From DATFQI01 sp963831105 (lineage in GTDB: Bacteria > Actinomycetota > Thermoleophilia > Solirubrobacterales > Solirubrobacteraceae): a stretch of 64,000 nt of DNA. The DNA lies in assembly GCA_963831105.1 (NCBI GenBank), contig CAWHOS010000005.1:186001-250000 (forward strand). The letters run 5' to 3'. Each line of letters starts with the position of its first letter. The stretch's first letter is position 1. This document shows positions 23,141 through 32,147 of the stretch, piece by piece. The position numbers and the translations under genes were made by a program. The notes beneath the pieces were generated by a model that saw nothing but the letters and a program-made list of their open reading frames with translations, had not been told where the DNA came from and did no database searches.

Positions 23141-26100
23141 GTGAGGCTGCTACGGCTTTCTGTGCTGGTTGTCGCATTCGTGTCGCTCTCGGCAGCGCCC
23201 GCCTCCGGCGTCATCACCAACGTCCAGCCCTTTAACGGCAATCAGGAGGGGATCTCCGAGGGGGAGATCTTCGACAACGAGGAGCTGCAGGCGTACGTGA
23301 CCTCCCCGAGCGGTGGTGAGATCTGCCTGCAGCGCTACGAGGTCGATCCGCCGCCATGCAGCGACGGCGGGTACCTTCTCACGCCCGTGCTCCCGTTCTT
23401 CGCCGGCTTCGTTCCGATCGCGCCGGGCGACCTGATGCCGGGCCGGTGGCGCGTCGTCGCCTCGGAGGGCGAAGGGGATCTGGCGACGGTGACAGCGACG
23501 AGCTTGCCCTTCTGGGTGCGTCCGTGCAAGGGCGCGTGCCCCACCGCCGACGTCACGCCGAGCACGGACTTCAAGGCCCAGGCGGTCAGCCTCGCCACCA
23601 CGATGAAGAGGGTGTGCGGGATGGTCAAGGCGGCCTCCATGCTGTGGCGCGCCCGGGAGGCGGCCGCCGGCGTCAATCTCGCCGTGGCCTCCATCACCGG
23701 CGGCGGACCGCTGACGATGACCGTGATGATCGGCTTCTACCAGAGCGGCAAGGTGCTCGGGACCCACGTGGTCAAGGGCGAGGACCTGAACACGAAGCTC
23801 CCCGGGATGTTGAACACGGTCTACCAGAAGGCCTGCAAGCTGGCTGACAAGACGCTCGAAGCGGCCGAGAACTCGTGGCTGCAGTACGCGCAGCGTTGGG
23901 GTGCCGACCCGCCGGACCCGCAGTTCACGACGATCGCGCGGCCGGACTTCGTGGACCACGAGTCGATCCTCGGCTATCCGAGCTGGGGCTTCGACCGCGA
24001 CCGCGACAACCTCGACGCCGTCCGCGCCTACGCCAAGTCCTCGCTCCATAGCTACGAGCGCTTCCAATGGGCTGAGCTCGTCCCCGACCCGACCTTCGTC
24101 CACGCCCACGCGTCGCGCCTGGGGGCTGACATGCTCGGCTACGCGTCGAGCCTTCGGCGCGGGGCGTGGTTCCTCAACCGGACGGCGGCCCGCGTCCGCG
24201 CCGAGCATCCGGACGCCACGGCGCGCACGATCACGCAGCAGGAGCTCGACACGGCCGACGAGATCCGCGACCGCCTGGCCGCGACCGGCTTCAACGCCGA
24301 AGAGACGGCGACGCTGGAGGAGCTGGGCGTCAACGCCGCGGGCATCGATCGCCTGCGTCACGATATGACCGTCGGCGATCCCTCCGACGCCCAACCCGCC
24401 GCCATCGATGCGGAGATCGACCTCCTCGCCGGCGAGATGCGCGGAATGGCCGAGGAGGCCGAGCTGTTCGGCCGCGCGGCCGGCGTGGCCGCCGGGCGCG
24501 ACGACATGGCCACCGACGCCGCCTTCCAGTACGACGTCCCGGACGAGGCCGGGAACCTGCAGGTGACCTTCCGGGACACGACCCTCAGCCAGGACCACGA
24601 CCCATACCTCGTCACCTGGGACTTCGGGGACGGCCACGCGGCCGTCACGCGCGCGGGCGACACCATCCGCCACACGTACGCCGCCAACGGCACGTACGCC
24701 GTGACGCAGCGCGTCGAGACGACCTACGACTCCGCCAGCGAGACCCAGCAGGTGACCCCTCACCCCAACAAGCCCCCGAGCGCGAGCTTCACGGCCACGC
24801 CGGAGACGGGCGAGGCCCCGCTCACGGTCAGCCTCGACGCGGGCGCCTCCACGGACACGGAGGGCGGCGCACTCACGTATCTGTGGATGATCGACGGCTC
24901 GATCGCCGGTTCGGGCGCCGTGCTCGAGCACGAGTTCCCACTAGGCCGGCGCGAGCCGTACGAGGTCAAGCTCACGGTCACCGATCCGCTGGGCGCGACC
25001 GCCTCGGCGAAGCGGTCGATCCGCGTACGGACCGCGCCTCAGGCGCCCGCGCCCAGCGACGACGTCGTCACGGTCCGTCGCGCGGGGGTGGTAGACGTGC
25101 TCAACAACGACTCCGATCCCGACAGCGAGTCGATCATGGTCACGGACGCCACCGATCCGGAGCACGGCACCGTCGAGTGCAGCCAGCTGGGCGCGTGTCT
25201 GTACACCGCCGACACCGGCTACAGCGGTCAGGACAGCTTCACGTACACGGCCGCCGATCCGGGCGGGCTGACGGCGAGCGCGCCCGTGAGCGTCACCGTC
25301 GAGGACCCGCCCGTCCCGACCAGGCCGCAGGCGCTGCTGGACGCGGCGACGCTTCCAGCCGGGGGTCAGGCCACGCTCGAGGTGCTCGACAACGATGTGG
25401 GCAGCGATCCCCGCTCGCTCTCGGAGGTCACGGATCCGCCCCACGGCCAGGCCACATGCGAGCCGGACGGAACCTGCACCTACGTTCCCGACGTCGCTTT
25501 CAGCGGGCGAGACGGCTTCCGCTACGAGCTCCGGGACGGCGCCGGCCAGACCGACATGGGCGAGGTCCGGGTCACCGTGCTACCGGCGGACGCGAAGTAC
25601 ACGACGGAGGTCGACGGCCCAGCCGACCCGATGCCGAGCGGCGCCGCAGCGTCGTGGGAGGTGGGTGTGCGCGGCGCCACCCACCAGCCTCCGCAGACGA
25701 GTGCGCAGATCGCCGGCCCGCACCAGCTCGACCCGGGCTCGATCAAGCGGGCCGAGGGCTGGAGCGGCAGCGGCCTCGACGCGCAGGCGGACGGGACCGC
25801 TCTGCTCGGCGACGAGCGCTCGCTCGACCTCGTAAAGCCGCTGACGACGCTGGGAACCAACGTGGGGGGCGACGGCTTCGTGCCCATTCTCGTCGGCAAC
25901 AGGGTCTTCTCCCTCTATCACCTCTTCTCGCCCACCTCGGTCGTGTGCGTCGACCGCGAGACGAACGAGCTGTGTACGGGCTATCCCGTGCCGATCAACG
26001 CGGGGGGCGGCAAGATCCCGGGACCGGGGGTCGTGATCGGCAACCGCATCTACGTGCGCGTGTGGTCGAGCGCGCAGGGCTCGTACGCGATGAACGCGCC

Positions 26101-27943
26101 GATCTCCGTGTTCTGCTGGGACACCGCCACCGCGAAGCCGTGCGGGCTGATCAACGTCGACCGGGTCCCAGGTCCCAGCGACCCGACGGCCTCCGCGGTC
26201 GTCGAGGTCGGGGGGAAGCTGTACGTGGCCGGGCAGACGGGCCGGCTCTACTGCATCGACCCGGTGACGCACGCGCTGTGCCCGAGCCGCCCGACGGGCC
26301 TGGGCGAGACGCCCGGACAGGACTTCGACATCCTGGCCGACGGCTCGCGCGTCTACGTCGCGACGCAGGCAGGCCGCATCGCCTGCCTCGACATCGCGGC
26401 CGGCATGACGTGCGCGGGCTGGACGCTGCCGAAGCGCATCGAGACCACGAAGTGGAATCTCGTCAAGAGCCCGGATGGGATCTGCGCCACCAAGCCCTCC
26501 GAGGCGGACTGTTGGTCCGACGCTGCGCCAGCGACCGCGACGCGCTACTCCGACTGGCCCATGCGCGACGACTATTGGAGCGTCACTCAGGAGGTCCTCG
26601 TCGGCTCGCGCACGTACCTCGGGTCCTACCCGAGCGCCGGCCTCGCCTGCTGGGACTGGGCAACGCGCGAACCGTGCGCGGGCGGCCAGTTCGAGGCGGA
26701 CGGCTGGCTGCCCCGGGACGTGGAGGGCGCGGCACTTCCCGACGCCTACGGCGTGCAGTTCGACGGCTCCTGCCTGATCGGTCTCGGCGACTCGGGCTTC
26801 CTGTTCACGGCCGACCCCAAGGGCTTCGCGCCCTGCGGCGCGACGTCCGGCGAGCAGACGCTCGACCTGCGCGACCAGCGGTGCGATGGGACGGCCGGAG
26901 CGGCCACGTGGGACCGCGCGCGGCTGGTCGACGACGTGCCGCACGAGCTCGGCGCCGTGCGCGTGAGCGTCTACGACGCGGCCACGGGCGAGCGCCTGGC
27001 CTTCAAGAACGTCGTCGACGGCGCGCTGGATCTCTCGGAGATCGACGCCAAGGCCCATCCGGCACTGCGCATCTCGGGCGCCGTTCTGGGCAAGCCGGCG
27101 CGCGACGCGTGGGCGGACGCGATCCCGCCGCGGCTGATCGTCTCCTGGAACGCCGACCCGGCGCAGCTCTGCTTCCGCACGACCACCCAGGCGGCTTGCG
27201 ACGCGCAGCCCATCTCGACGACCGCCGGGGGCAGCACGAAGCAGGTCACGCTGCAACCGGTCGGCTGTCCGACGCCGACGCCGACGCCCTCGGCCACGGC
27301 GGTCTCGACGACCGCGCCGCCCGCCACGCCGACGCCCGGACCGGCGGTGCTCAGCGGCAGCGAGCAGCTGCTGGCCTGCAGCGACCGCAGGGTCGTGCTC
27401 GAAGACGTGCTCATCGCGGGCAACCGCGTGCGCCTGCTCGGCGTTGCCGACCGCAGGCTCTACGCCGGCCGCCGGGTCGACCTCCTGCTCGCCGGGCGCC
27501 CTGTGGCCTCGGCCAGGGTCGCCGCCGACGGCCGTTTCGGGACCACCGCTCCGCTGCCGCCGAGGAAGCGCCGCGGCAGCGCCCGCTATCAGGCCCGGAT
27601 CGGGACCGACACCTCCCTGAACCTGAAGCTCGTGCGCCGGATGTCGGTCACGCGTCTCGTCGCTTCGAGCGGCCGCGTGACGATCACCGGCAGCGTCGTC
27701 AAGCCGCTGGCGCCGAGGGCCAAGGACCGGACGATCACGCTGCAGCGCATCGTGGCGTGCACGCGGGCGGAGAAGGTGTCGACCTTAAGACCGCGCAGCA
27801 GCGGGAAGTTCTCGGTCACGGTGTCCGCTCCGCCGGGCCAGAGGGCGGCGGTCTACCGGTTCGCGACGAAGGTGCCGAGGAAGGCGGGGTCGCGAAAGCT
27901 CACGAACACGTTCACCCTTCCGCGCGCAGTCGACTTCAGGTGA
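23141..27943 (+). CDS. 1600-residue secreted multidomain protein (PKD, cadherin-like and Cys-paired propeller-like repeats)
   Basis: A Sec signal peptide (LLRLSVLVVAFVSLSAAPASG) opens the protein. Residues about 30-460 are a mostly helical unknown domain. PKD-like domains follow at about 465-545 (VTWDFGDGHAAV) and 546-632 (YLWMIDGSIAGSG). Two cadherin-like/Ig domains lie at about 634-725 (VVDVLNNDSDPDS) and 725-818 (LEVLDNDVGSD). Residues about 905-1230 are beta-rich with five exact C-x-D-x6-C motifs, Cys at 936, 992, 1038, 1082 and 1170, perhaps disulfide-closed blades of a propeller. A Pro/Thr linker near 1376-1400 precedes a C-terminal beta domain of about 170 residues. No LPxTG anchor is seen. 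Likely surface adhesion or carbohydrate binding; the function is not known. Confidence 0.85.
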   Translation: MRLLRLSVLVVAFVSLSAAPASGVITNVQPFNGNQEGISEGEIFDNEELQAYVTSPSGGEICLQRYEVDPPPCSDGGYLLTPVLPFFAGFVPIAPGDLMPGRWRVVASEGEGDLATVTATSLPFWVRPCKGACPTADVTPSTDFKAQAVSLATTMKRVCGMVKAASMLWRAREAAAGVNLAVASITGGGPLTMTVMIGFYQSGKVLGTHVVKGEDLNTKLPGMLNTVYQKACKLADKTLEAAENSWLQYAQRWGADPPDPQFTTIARPDFVDHESILGYPSWGFDRDRDNLDAVRAYAKSSLHSYERFQWAELVPDPTFVHAHASRLGADMLGYASSLRRGAWFLNRTAARVRAEHPDATARTITQQELDTADEIRDRLAATGFNAEETATLEELGVNAAGIDRLRHDMTVGDPSDAQPAAIDAEIDLLAGEMRGMAEEAELFGRAAGVAAGRDDMATDAAFQYDVPDEAGNLQVTFRDTTLSQDHDPYLVTWDFGDGHAAVTRAGDTIRHTYAANGTYAVTQRVETTYDSASETQQVTPHPNKPPSASFTATPETGEAPLTVSLDAGASTDTEGGALTYLWMIDGSIAGSGAVLEHEFPLGRREPYEVKLTVTDPLGATASAKRSIRVRTAPQAPAPSDDVVTVRRAGVVDVLNNDSDPDSESIMVTDATDPEHGTVECSQLGACLYTADTGYSGQDSFTYTAADPGGLTASAPVSVTVEDPPVPTRPQALLDAATLPAGGQATLEVLDNDVGSDPRSLSEVTDPPHGQATCEPDGTCTYVPDVAFSGRDGFRYELRDGAGQTDMGEVRVTVLPADAKYTTEVDGPADPMPSGAAASWEVGVRGATHQPPQTSAQIAGPHQLDPGSIKRAEGWSGSGLDAQADGTALLGDERSLDLVKPLTTLGTNVGGDGFVPILVGNRVFSLYHLFSPTSVVCVDRETNELCTGYPVPINAGGGKIPGPGVVIGNRIYVRVWSSAQGSYAMNAPISVFCWDTATAKPCGLINVDRVPGPSDPTASAVVEVGGKLYVAGQTGRLYCIDPVTHALCPSRPTGLGETPGQDFDILADGSRVYVATQAGRIACLDIAAGMTCAGWTLPKRIETTKWNLVKSPDGICATKPSEADCWSDAAPATATRYSDWPMRDDYWSVTQEVLVGSRTYLGSYPSAGLACWDWATREPCAGGQFEADGWLPRDVEGAALPDAYGVQFDGSCLIGLGDSGFLFTADPKGFAPCGATSGEQTLDLRDQRCDGTAGAATWDRARLVDDVPHELGAVRVSVYDAATGERLAFKNVVDGALDLSEIDAKAHPALRISGAVLGKPARDAWADAIPPRLIVSWNADPAQLCFRTTTQAACDAQPISTTAGGSTKQVTLQPVGCPTPTPTPSATAVSTTAPPATPTPGPAVLSGSEQLLACSDRRVVLEDVLIAGNRVRLLGVADRRLYAGRRVDLLLAGRPVASARVAADGRFGTTAPLPPRKRRGSARYQARIGTDTSLNLKLVRRMSVTRLVASSGRVTITGSVVKPLAPRAKDRTITLQRIVACTRAEKVSTLRPRSSGKFSVTVSAPPGQRAAVYRFATKVPRKAGSRKLTNTFTLPRAVDFR

Positions 27944-27948
27944 GGGCC

Positions 27949-27977
27949 TAGCTCTCCCGCCCACAGAGGTTGTGAAC
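27949..27977 (+). repeat. left terminal inverted repeat of the IS481-like element
   Basis: It matches the right end at about 22 of 29 positions; the inner CAGAGGTTGTGAAC (27964-27977) is perfect. Confidence 0.7.
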
Positions 27978-28054
27978 TGAACGGCTGAGAAGTCGTCCGG
28001 GCCCGTCCTGAGTCTTTCTGCGGTCCGCCAAGACTGCAGATCAGGAGGGCCCGG

Positions 28055-29014
28055 ATGCGCGTGCACGCTAACGCGAAGCTCGGACCGGCCGGGAGGCTGG
28101 CCCTTGTTGGTTTGGTTGATGGGGGTTGCTCGCTCAGAGCCGCCGCGCGAGAGAGTTCTGTTCGGTCGCCACGGCGCATTGGTGGTGGCATCGCTGGCTA
28201 GACGCTTCCGCGGAAGCGCGCGCGAGCGGCGCATGGTTGCGCGATCGCTCGAGCCGGCCGCAGCGCCAGCCGCGTTGACGGCAGAGGAGGTGGCCGCGCG
28301 GATCTGCGCGGTCAGGCAGGCGACCGTTGGGGGCCGCGGCTGGTTGCCGGTGCGACCGGGCAGTCGCACTCGACGGTCTGGAAGGTGCTGCGGCGCGAGG
28401 GGATCTCGCGCCGCCCGGCGGTCGAGCGCGGCGCCCCGAACCGCTACGAGTGGCCCTGCCCGGGCGATCTGCTGCACATGGACGACTGCACCTATCCGCG
28501 CTTTCGCCGCCCGGGACATCGCACGACCGGCGATCGCTCTCAGCGCGATCGGCACTGGATGCGCCCTGAGACTCGGGTCGGCAACGACTACGCGCACGCG
28601 ATCGTCGACGACCACAGCCGCCTGGCCTACGTCGAGCTCCTAGACGACGAACGCGCCGCCACCGTCACGGCCTTCGTCGCTCGCGCGCTGGCCTTCTACG
28701 CCGCCCACGCCATCACCGCCCGGCGACTGATGACCGACAACGCCTTCACCTACACCAAGAACCGCTCGCTACGCGAGCTGCTCGGCGCCCACGACATCCG
28801 CCACCTCACCACCCAGCCCTACCGGCCCCGCACCAACGGCAAGGTCGAACGCTTCCACCAGACCATGGGCCGCGAATGGGCTCACGGCCGCAGCTACCCC
28901 ACCAGCGAGCACCGAGCCAACCTCCTGGGAGACTGGCTCGAGCACTACAACCATCGGCGCCCGCACTCAGCGATCGGCAACCGACCACCGATCAGCCGCG
29001 TTCACAACCTCTGA
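28055..29014 (+). pseudogene. IS481-family DDE transposase, frameshifted N-terminal half
   Basis: ATG 28055 opens MRVHANAKLGPAGRLALV, the usual IS481 helix-turn-helix start, but the frame breaks at least three times between about 28140 and 28350; pieces such as WWWHRWLDASAEARASGAWL and WGPRLVAGATG are readable only by changing frame. From about 28360 to the stop the catalytic DDE domain is intact: HMDDCTYP (first Asp), RLMTDNAFTYTKN (second Asp) and TNGKVERFHQT (Glu), then HYNHRRPHSAIG. The density of breaks, several in 200 bp, marks real decay. Confidence 0.8.
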
Positions 29015-29028
29015 AGGCAGGGCACCTA
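29000..29028 (-). repeat. right terminal inverted repeat of the IS481-like element
   Basis: It contains GTTCACAACCTCTG (29000-29013), the perfect inverse of the left end, and overlaps the last codons of the transposase. Confidence 0.7.
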
Positions 29029-29029
29029 G

Positions 29030-29365
29030 CTAGCGCTCGCGCGGCGCCTCGGCGTCGGGCGGCTCGTCCGGCCCGTCGCCCGACCCGTGCACCGCCGCGT
29101 AGCGGTCGCGCACGGCGCCCAGCCAGCGGCACACGGCCGCGTTGCCGGCCGTCCGCTGGAGCTGGAGCACGAAGCGCCGGCGCTCGCCGGGGCTCGACAG
29201 CGCGATCACGTCGCGCATGCCGCCCAGGCCCTCGGGCGCGCGCGCCCCGTAGGGGACGGCGACCGGCGCCGCCGTCGCGGCCTCGAGCGCCACGGGTGCC
29301 GTCTCGGGCACCGCCTGGGCCGTCTCGACGACCGCCTCGAGCTCCGGCCTGCCTTGAGCACTCAT
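29030..29365 (-). CDS. small protein with an LQRTAGNAAV motif (eCIS/DUF4157-associated motif)
   Basis: A 111-residue acidic protein without signal peptide or membrane helix. The N-terminal half is low-complexity (Ala, Val, Pro, Glu). At about residues 64-82 it carries FVLQLQRTAGNAAVCRWL, matching the LQRxxGNxxV motif commonly found at the start of DUF4157 and other proteins encoded near extracellular contractile injection systems. No sheath, tube or baseplate gene is in the window, so it is an orphan here. The start ATG 29365 has CAGGAT six bases upstream. The IS element ends one base after its stop codon. Confidence 0.6.
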   Translation of the reverse strand: MSAQGRPELEAVVETAQAVPETAPVALEAATAAPVAVPYGARAPEGLGGMRDVIALSSPGERRRFVLQLQRTAGNAAVCRWLGAVRDRYAAVHGSGDGPDEPPDAEAPRER

Positions 29366-29448
29366 GGGCGCATCCTGCCTGCTCGTGCGCGCGATGACAA
29401 CGTGCGGGTGCCCGTAGTCGCGCCGCGGCGGCGATCGGTAGACCTCGC

Positions 29449-30342
29449 GTGGTGCTCGAGCTGACCGACCTCGCCCGCCGCTACGGCGACGTCGTCGCGC
29501 TCGACGGGATCTCGTTCTCCGTCGCGCCCGGCCAGCTCTTCGGCTTCGTCGGGCCCAACGGCGCCGGCAAGACCACGACGATGCGGATCGTGCTCGGCGT
29601 GCTCGCGGCCGACCGCGGCGAGGTGCGCTGGCGCGGAGAGCGGGTCGACGCCGCGACGCGGTCGCGCTTCGGCTACATGCCGGAGGAGCGCGGGCTGTAC
29701 CCGAAGATGCGCGTGCGCGACCAGCTCGTCTACCTCGCGCGCCTGCACGGCGCGGACGCGCGCGGCGCGGCGGCCGCCGCCGGCCGCTGGATCGAGCGGC
29801 TCGGCCTCGCCGAGCGGGCGGGCGACCGCGTGGAGACGCTGTCGCTGGGCAACCAGCAGCGCGTCCAGCTCGCCGCCGCGCTCGTGCACGACCCGGAGCT
29901 GCTCGTGCTCGACGAGCCCTTCTCCGGCCTGGACCCCGTCGGCGTCGACGTGCTCAGCGGCGTGCTGTCCGAGTACGCCGCGACCGGCGTGCCCGTCGTG
30001 TTCTCCAGCCACCAGCTCGAGCTCGTCGAGCGCCTGTGCGAGGCCGTCGCGATCGTCAAGGACGGCCGCCTGGTCGCCAGCGGCACCGTCGACGAGCTGC
30101 GGGGCACGGACGACCGCACCGTGCGGGTGTCCGTCTCGGCACCCGACGATGCCTGGCTCTCGTCGGTGGCCGCGGCCGAGGCCGTCTCGCGCGGGCGCGA
30201 CGGCTCGCTGCTCGTGGCCCTGCGCGACGGCGCGACGCCCGACGACGTGCTCGACGCCGCGCGCCGGGCCGGTGCGGTCACCCACTTCAGCCTCGAGCGG
30301 CCGACGCTGACGGACCTGTTCCGCAAGGCGGTGGCGGCGTGA
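29449..30342 (+). CDS. ABC transporter ATP-binding protein (NatA-like)
   Basis: A 297-residue ABC ATPase: GFVGPNGAGKTTTMRI (Walker A), YMPEERGLYPKMRV (Q-loop region), ETLSLGNQQRVQLAAAL (signature, SLGNQQ in place of LSGGQ), LVLDEPFSGLDP (Walker B) and SSHQLELVERL (H-loop). The PEERGLYP and SLGNQQ variants and the about 75-residue C-terminal extension are typical of the Na+-export NatA/ABC-2 group. GTG 29449 or the next codon, GTG 29452, could start; TAGACC lies seven bases before the latter. The permease gene overlaps its end by GTGA. Confidence 0.9.
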   Translation: MVLELTDLARRYGDVVALDGISFSVAPGQLFGFVGPNGAGKTTTMRIVLGVLAADRGEVRWRGERVDAATRSRFGYMPEERGLYPKMRVRDQLVYLARLHGADARGAAAAAGRWIERLGLAERAGDRVETLSLGNQQRVQLAAALVHDPELLVLDEPFSGLDPVGVDVLSGVLSEYAATGVPVVFSSHQLELVERLCEAVAIVKDGRLVASGTVDELRGTDDRTVRVSVSAPDDAWLSSVAAAEAVSRGRDGSLLVALRDGATPDDVLDAARRAGAVTHFSLERPTLTDLFRKAVAA

Positions 30343-31487
30343 GGCACGAGGCCGTCCGGCTCGTCGCGCGCCGCGAGCTGACCGAGCGCGTGCGCGAACG
30401 CTCGTTCCTCGTCGGCACGTGCGTCTCGATCGCGATCATCGCGCTGGTGGTCGTCCTGCCGCCGCTGCTCGGCTTCGGCGAGACGACGACCTACGAGGTC
30501 GCGACGACCGACCGCGCCGCCGCGGCGGTGGTGCGCACCGCCGAGCGCGACGCGGACGCCTTCGACGTGAAGCTCAACGCGCGCCCGATGAGTGCGGCCG
30601 AGGCCGAGAAGGCCCTGCGCGCCGGCGACGTCGACGCCGTCCTGGGCGGGGACGCCCTGCGCGGCAAGGAGGAGCTCGACGACGAGCTGGTCGGCGTGCT
30701 GCAGACCGCGGCCCAGATCCGCGAGGCCGGGGCCGGCGGCGGCCCGCCGCTGCGCGTGAGCACGCTCGAGCCGGTCGACGACCGCCGCGACGCGCTCGGC
30801 GGCGTCGCGTTCTTCACGATCCTGATCCTCTACGGCCAGCTGCTCACGTACGGCTTCTGGGTGGCCAGCGGCGTGGTCGAGGAGAAGGCCTCGCGGGTGG
30901 TCGAGATCCTGCTCTCCACGATCCGCCCGCGCGAGCTGCTGGCCGGCAAGGTGATCGGGCTGGGCCTGCTCGGGCTCGGCCAGCTGCTGATCGTGGCGGC
31001 GTTCGGACTGGCCGTCGCCGCCGCCTCGGGCGCGGTCGACGTCGACGGCGACCTGCTGCTCGCCGTCGGCCTGTCGCTGCTGTGGTTCGTGCTCGGCTAC
31101 GCGTTCTTCGCCTGCGCGTTCGCGTGCGCCGGCGCGCTCGTGCCGCGGCTGGAGGAGCTGCAGGCCTCCACGATGCCGCTCACGCTGACGATCATGGTCT
31201 CGCTGTTCGTCGCCTTCGCCGTCAACTCCGAGCCCGACGGCACGCTCGCGCACGTCACCGCCTGGATCCCGTTCACCGCGCCGATGACGCTGCCGCCGCG
31301 GATCCTCGTCGGCGCCGCGCCCTGGTACGAGGTGGTCGGCGGCGCGCTCGTCACGGTCGCCGCGGCGGCGGCGCTGATCCCGCTCGCCGCCCGCATCTAC
31401 TCCGGCGCCGTGCTGCGCACCGGCACCACCGTCAAGCTGCGCGACGCCTGGCGCGCTAGCCGATCGTCAGCGCCCGCTCGCGGCTGA
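30339..31487 (+). CDS. ABC-2 type transporter permease (NatB-like)
   Basis: A 382-residue permease. One N-terminal helix (about 22-45) is followed by an extracytoplasmic domain of about 110 residues, then five to six helices. The YGFWVASGVVEEKASRVVEI loop and LLSTIRPRELLAGKVIGLG are the conserved coupling region of ABC-2/NatB permeases. It is coupled to the ATPase by GTGA. The substrate may be sodium, a drug or an envelope compound. Its last 32 bp overlap the convergent gene at 31456. Confidence 0.88.
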   Translation: MRHEAVRLVARRELTERVRERSFLVGTCVSIAIIALVVVLPPLLGFGETTTYEVATTDRAAAAVVRTAERDADAFDVKLNARPMSAAEAEKALRAGDVDAVLGGDALRGKEELDDELVGVLQTAAQIREAGAGGGPPLRVSTLEPVDDRRDALGGVAFFTILILYGQLLTYGFWVASGVVEEKASRVVEILLSTIRPRELLAGKVIGLGLLGLGQLLIVAAFGLAVAAASGAVDVDGDLLLAVGLSLLWFVLGYAFFACAFACAGALVPRLEELQASTMPLTLTIMVSLFVAFAVNSEPDGTLAHVTAWIPFTAPMTLPPRILVGAAPWYEVVGGALVTVAAAAALIPLAARIYSGAVLRTGTTVKLRDAWRASRSSAPARG

Positions 31488-32109
31488 CGCCCTCGGCGTG
31501 GTCCGCGTGGGCCGCGATCACGGTCCGGTAGGTGCCGCTGCGGCGGATCCGGATGCGCTTGGAGTAGCGCGAGTAGGAGCTGCCCGCGTCGCGCAGCAGG
31601 GGCGAGCGGACCGTCACCCAGGTGCCGTCGGCGCGCTTGCGCTGGATCGCGACGCGAGTGCCGTCGTGCTGCGGGCGCACGGTGCCGCGGAACCGCACCC
31701 GCTGGCCCTTGCGCGGCGTCGAGTCGGAGACCTTCAGGCCCACCAGCGGCGCCACGGCGACCGCCTGCTCGGGGCTGGTCCCGCCGTCGGCGGTGGCGCG
31801 GAAGACGGAGCTCTCGGACGGGCGCTGCGTGAAGGTGAAGTCGCCGTTGGCGTCGCTCATCGCGGTGCCCGCGGGGACGAACGCCGTCTCGTCGGCCGAC
31901 CGGCGCTCGAGCGTGACCGTCATCGCCTGCTTGGCGCCCTTGACCTTGCCCGTCAGCGTCACGGGCTGGGAGAACGTCACCTTGTCGGCCGACGCCTTCA
32001 GCGACGTGGCGCCCGGCTTGGGCGGCTTCTGGGCCTCGCTGGCGGTGGCGACGGCGAGTGCGGTGGCGGCGACGGCGAGGAGGCTGGCGAGGAGCAGGCG
32101 GATGCGCAT
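31456..32109 (-). CDS. secreted Ig-like beta-domain protein
   Basis: A 217-residue protein with a signal peptide (LLLASLLAVAATALAVATASEA) and two beta-rich repeats of about 90 residues: SADKVTFSQPVTLTGKVKGA and SDSTPRKGQRVRFRGTVRPQ begin parallel units, each followed by a strand with VTLERR or VAIQRKR. These resemble bacterial Ig-like (Big/SipC-type) domains found in exported actinobacterial proteins. No catalytic residues are seen. It overlaps the convergent permease gene. Confidence 0.75.
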   Translation of the reverse strand: MRIRLLLASLLAVAATALAVATASEAQKPPKPGATSLKASADKVTFSQPVTLTGKVKGAKQAMTVTLERRSADETAFVPAGTAMSDANGDFTFTQRPSESSVFRATADGGTSPEQAVAVAPLVGLKVSDSTPRKGQRVRFRGTVRPQHDGTRVAIQRKRADGTWVTVRSPLLRDAGSSYSRYSKRIRIRRSGTYRTVIAAHADHAEGVSRERALTIG

Positions 32110-32147
32110 GCCCTGACCACCCGGCAAGGCACCGGGAAGTTGGCCGC

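Larger units (their letters stand above)
27949..29028 (+). mobile_element. IS481-family-like insertion sequence, decayed
   Basis: About 1080 bp bounded by imperfect 29-bp terminal inverted repeats: the left end TAGCTCTCCCGCCCACAGAG at 27949 and the right end, read inward on the minus strand from 29028, TAGGTGCCCTGCCTTCAGAG. The inner 14 bases CAGAGGTTGTGAAC are identical at both ends. CTAG flanks or forms the edge of both ends (27948-27951, 29026-29029), possibly the target duplication. It sits exactly between the stops of two convergent genes, five bases after the secreted-protein stop. The transposase is frameshifted, so the element cannot move on its own. Confidence 0.75.
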
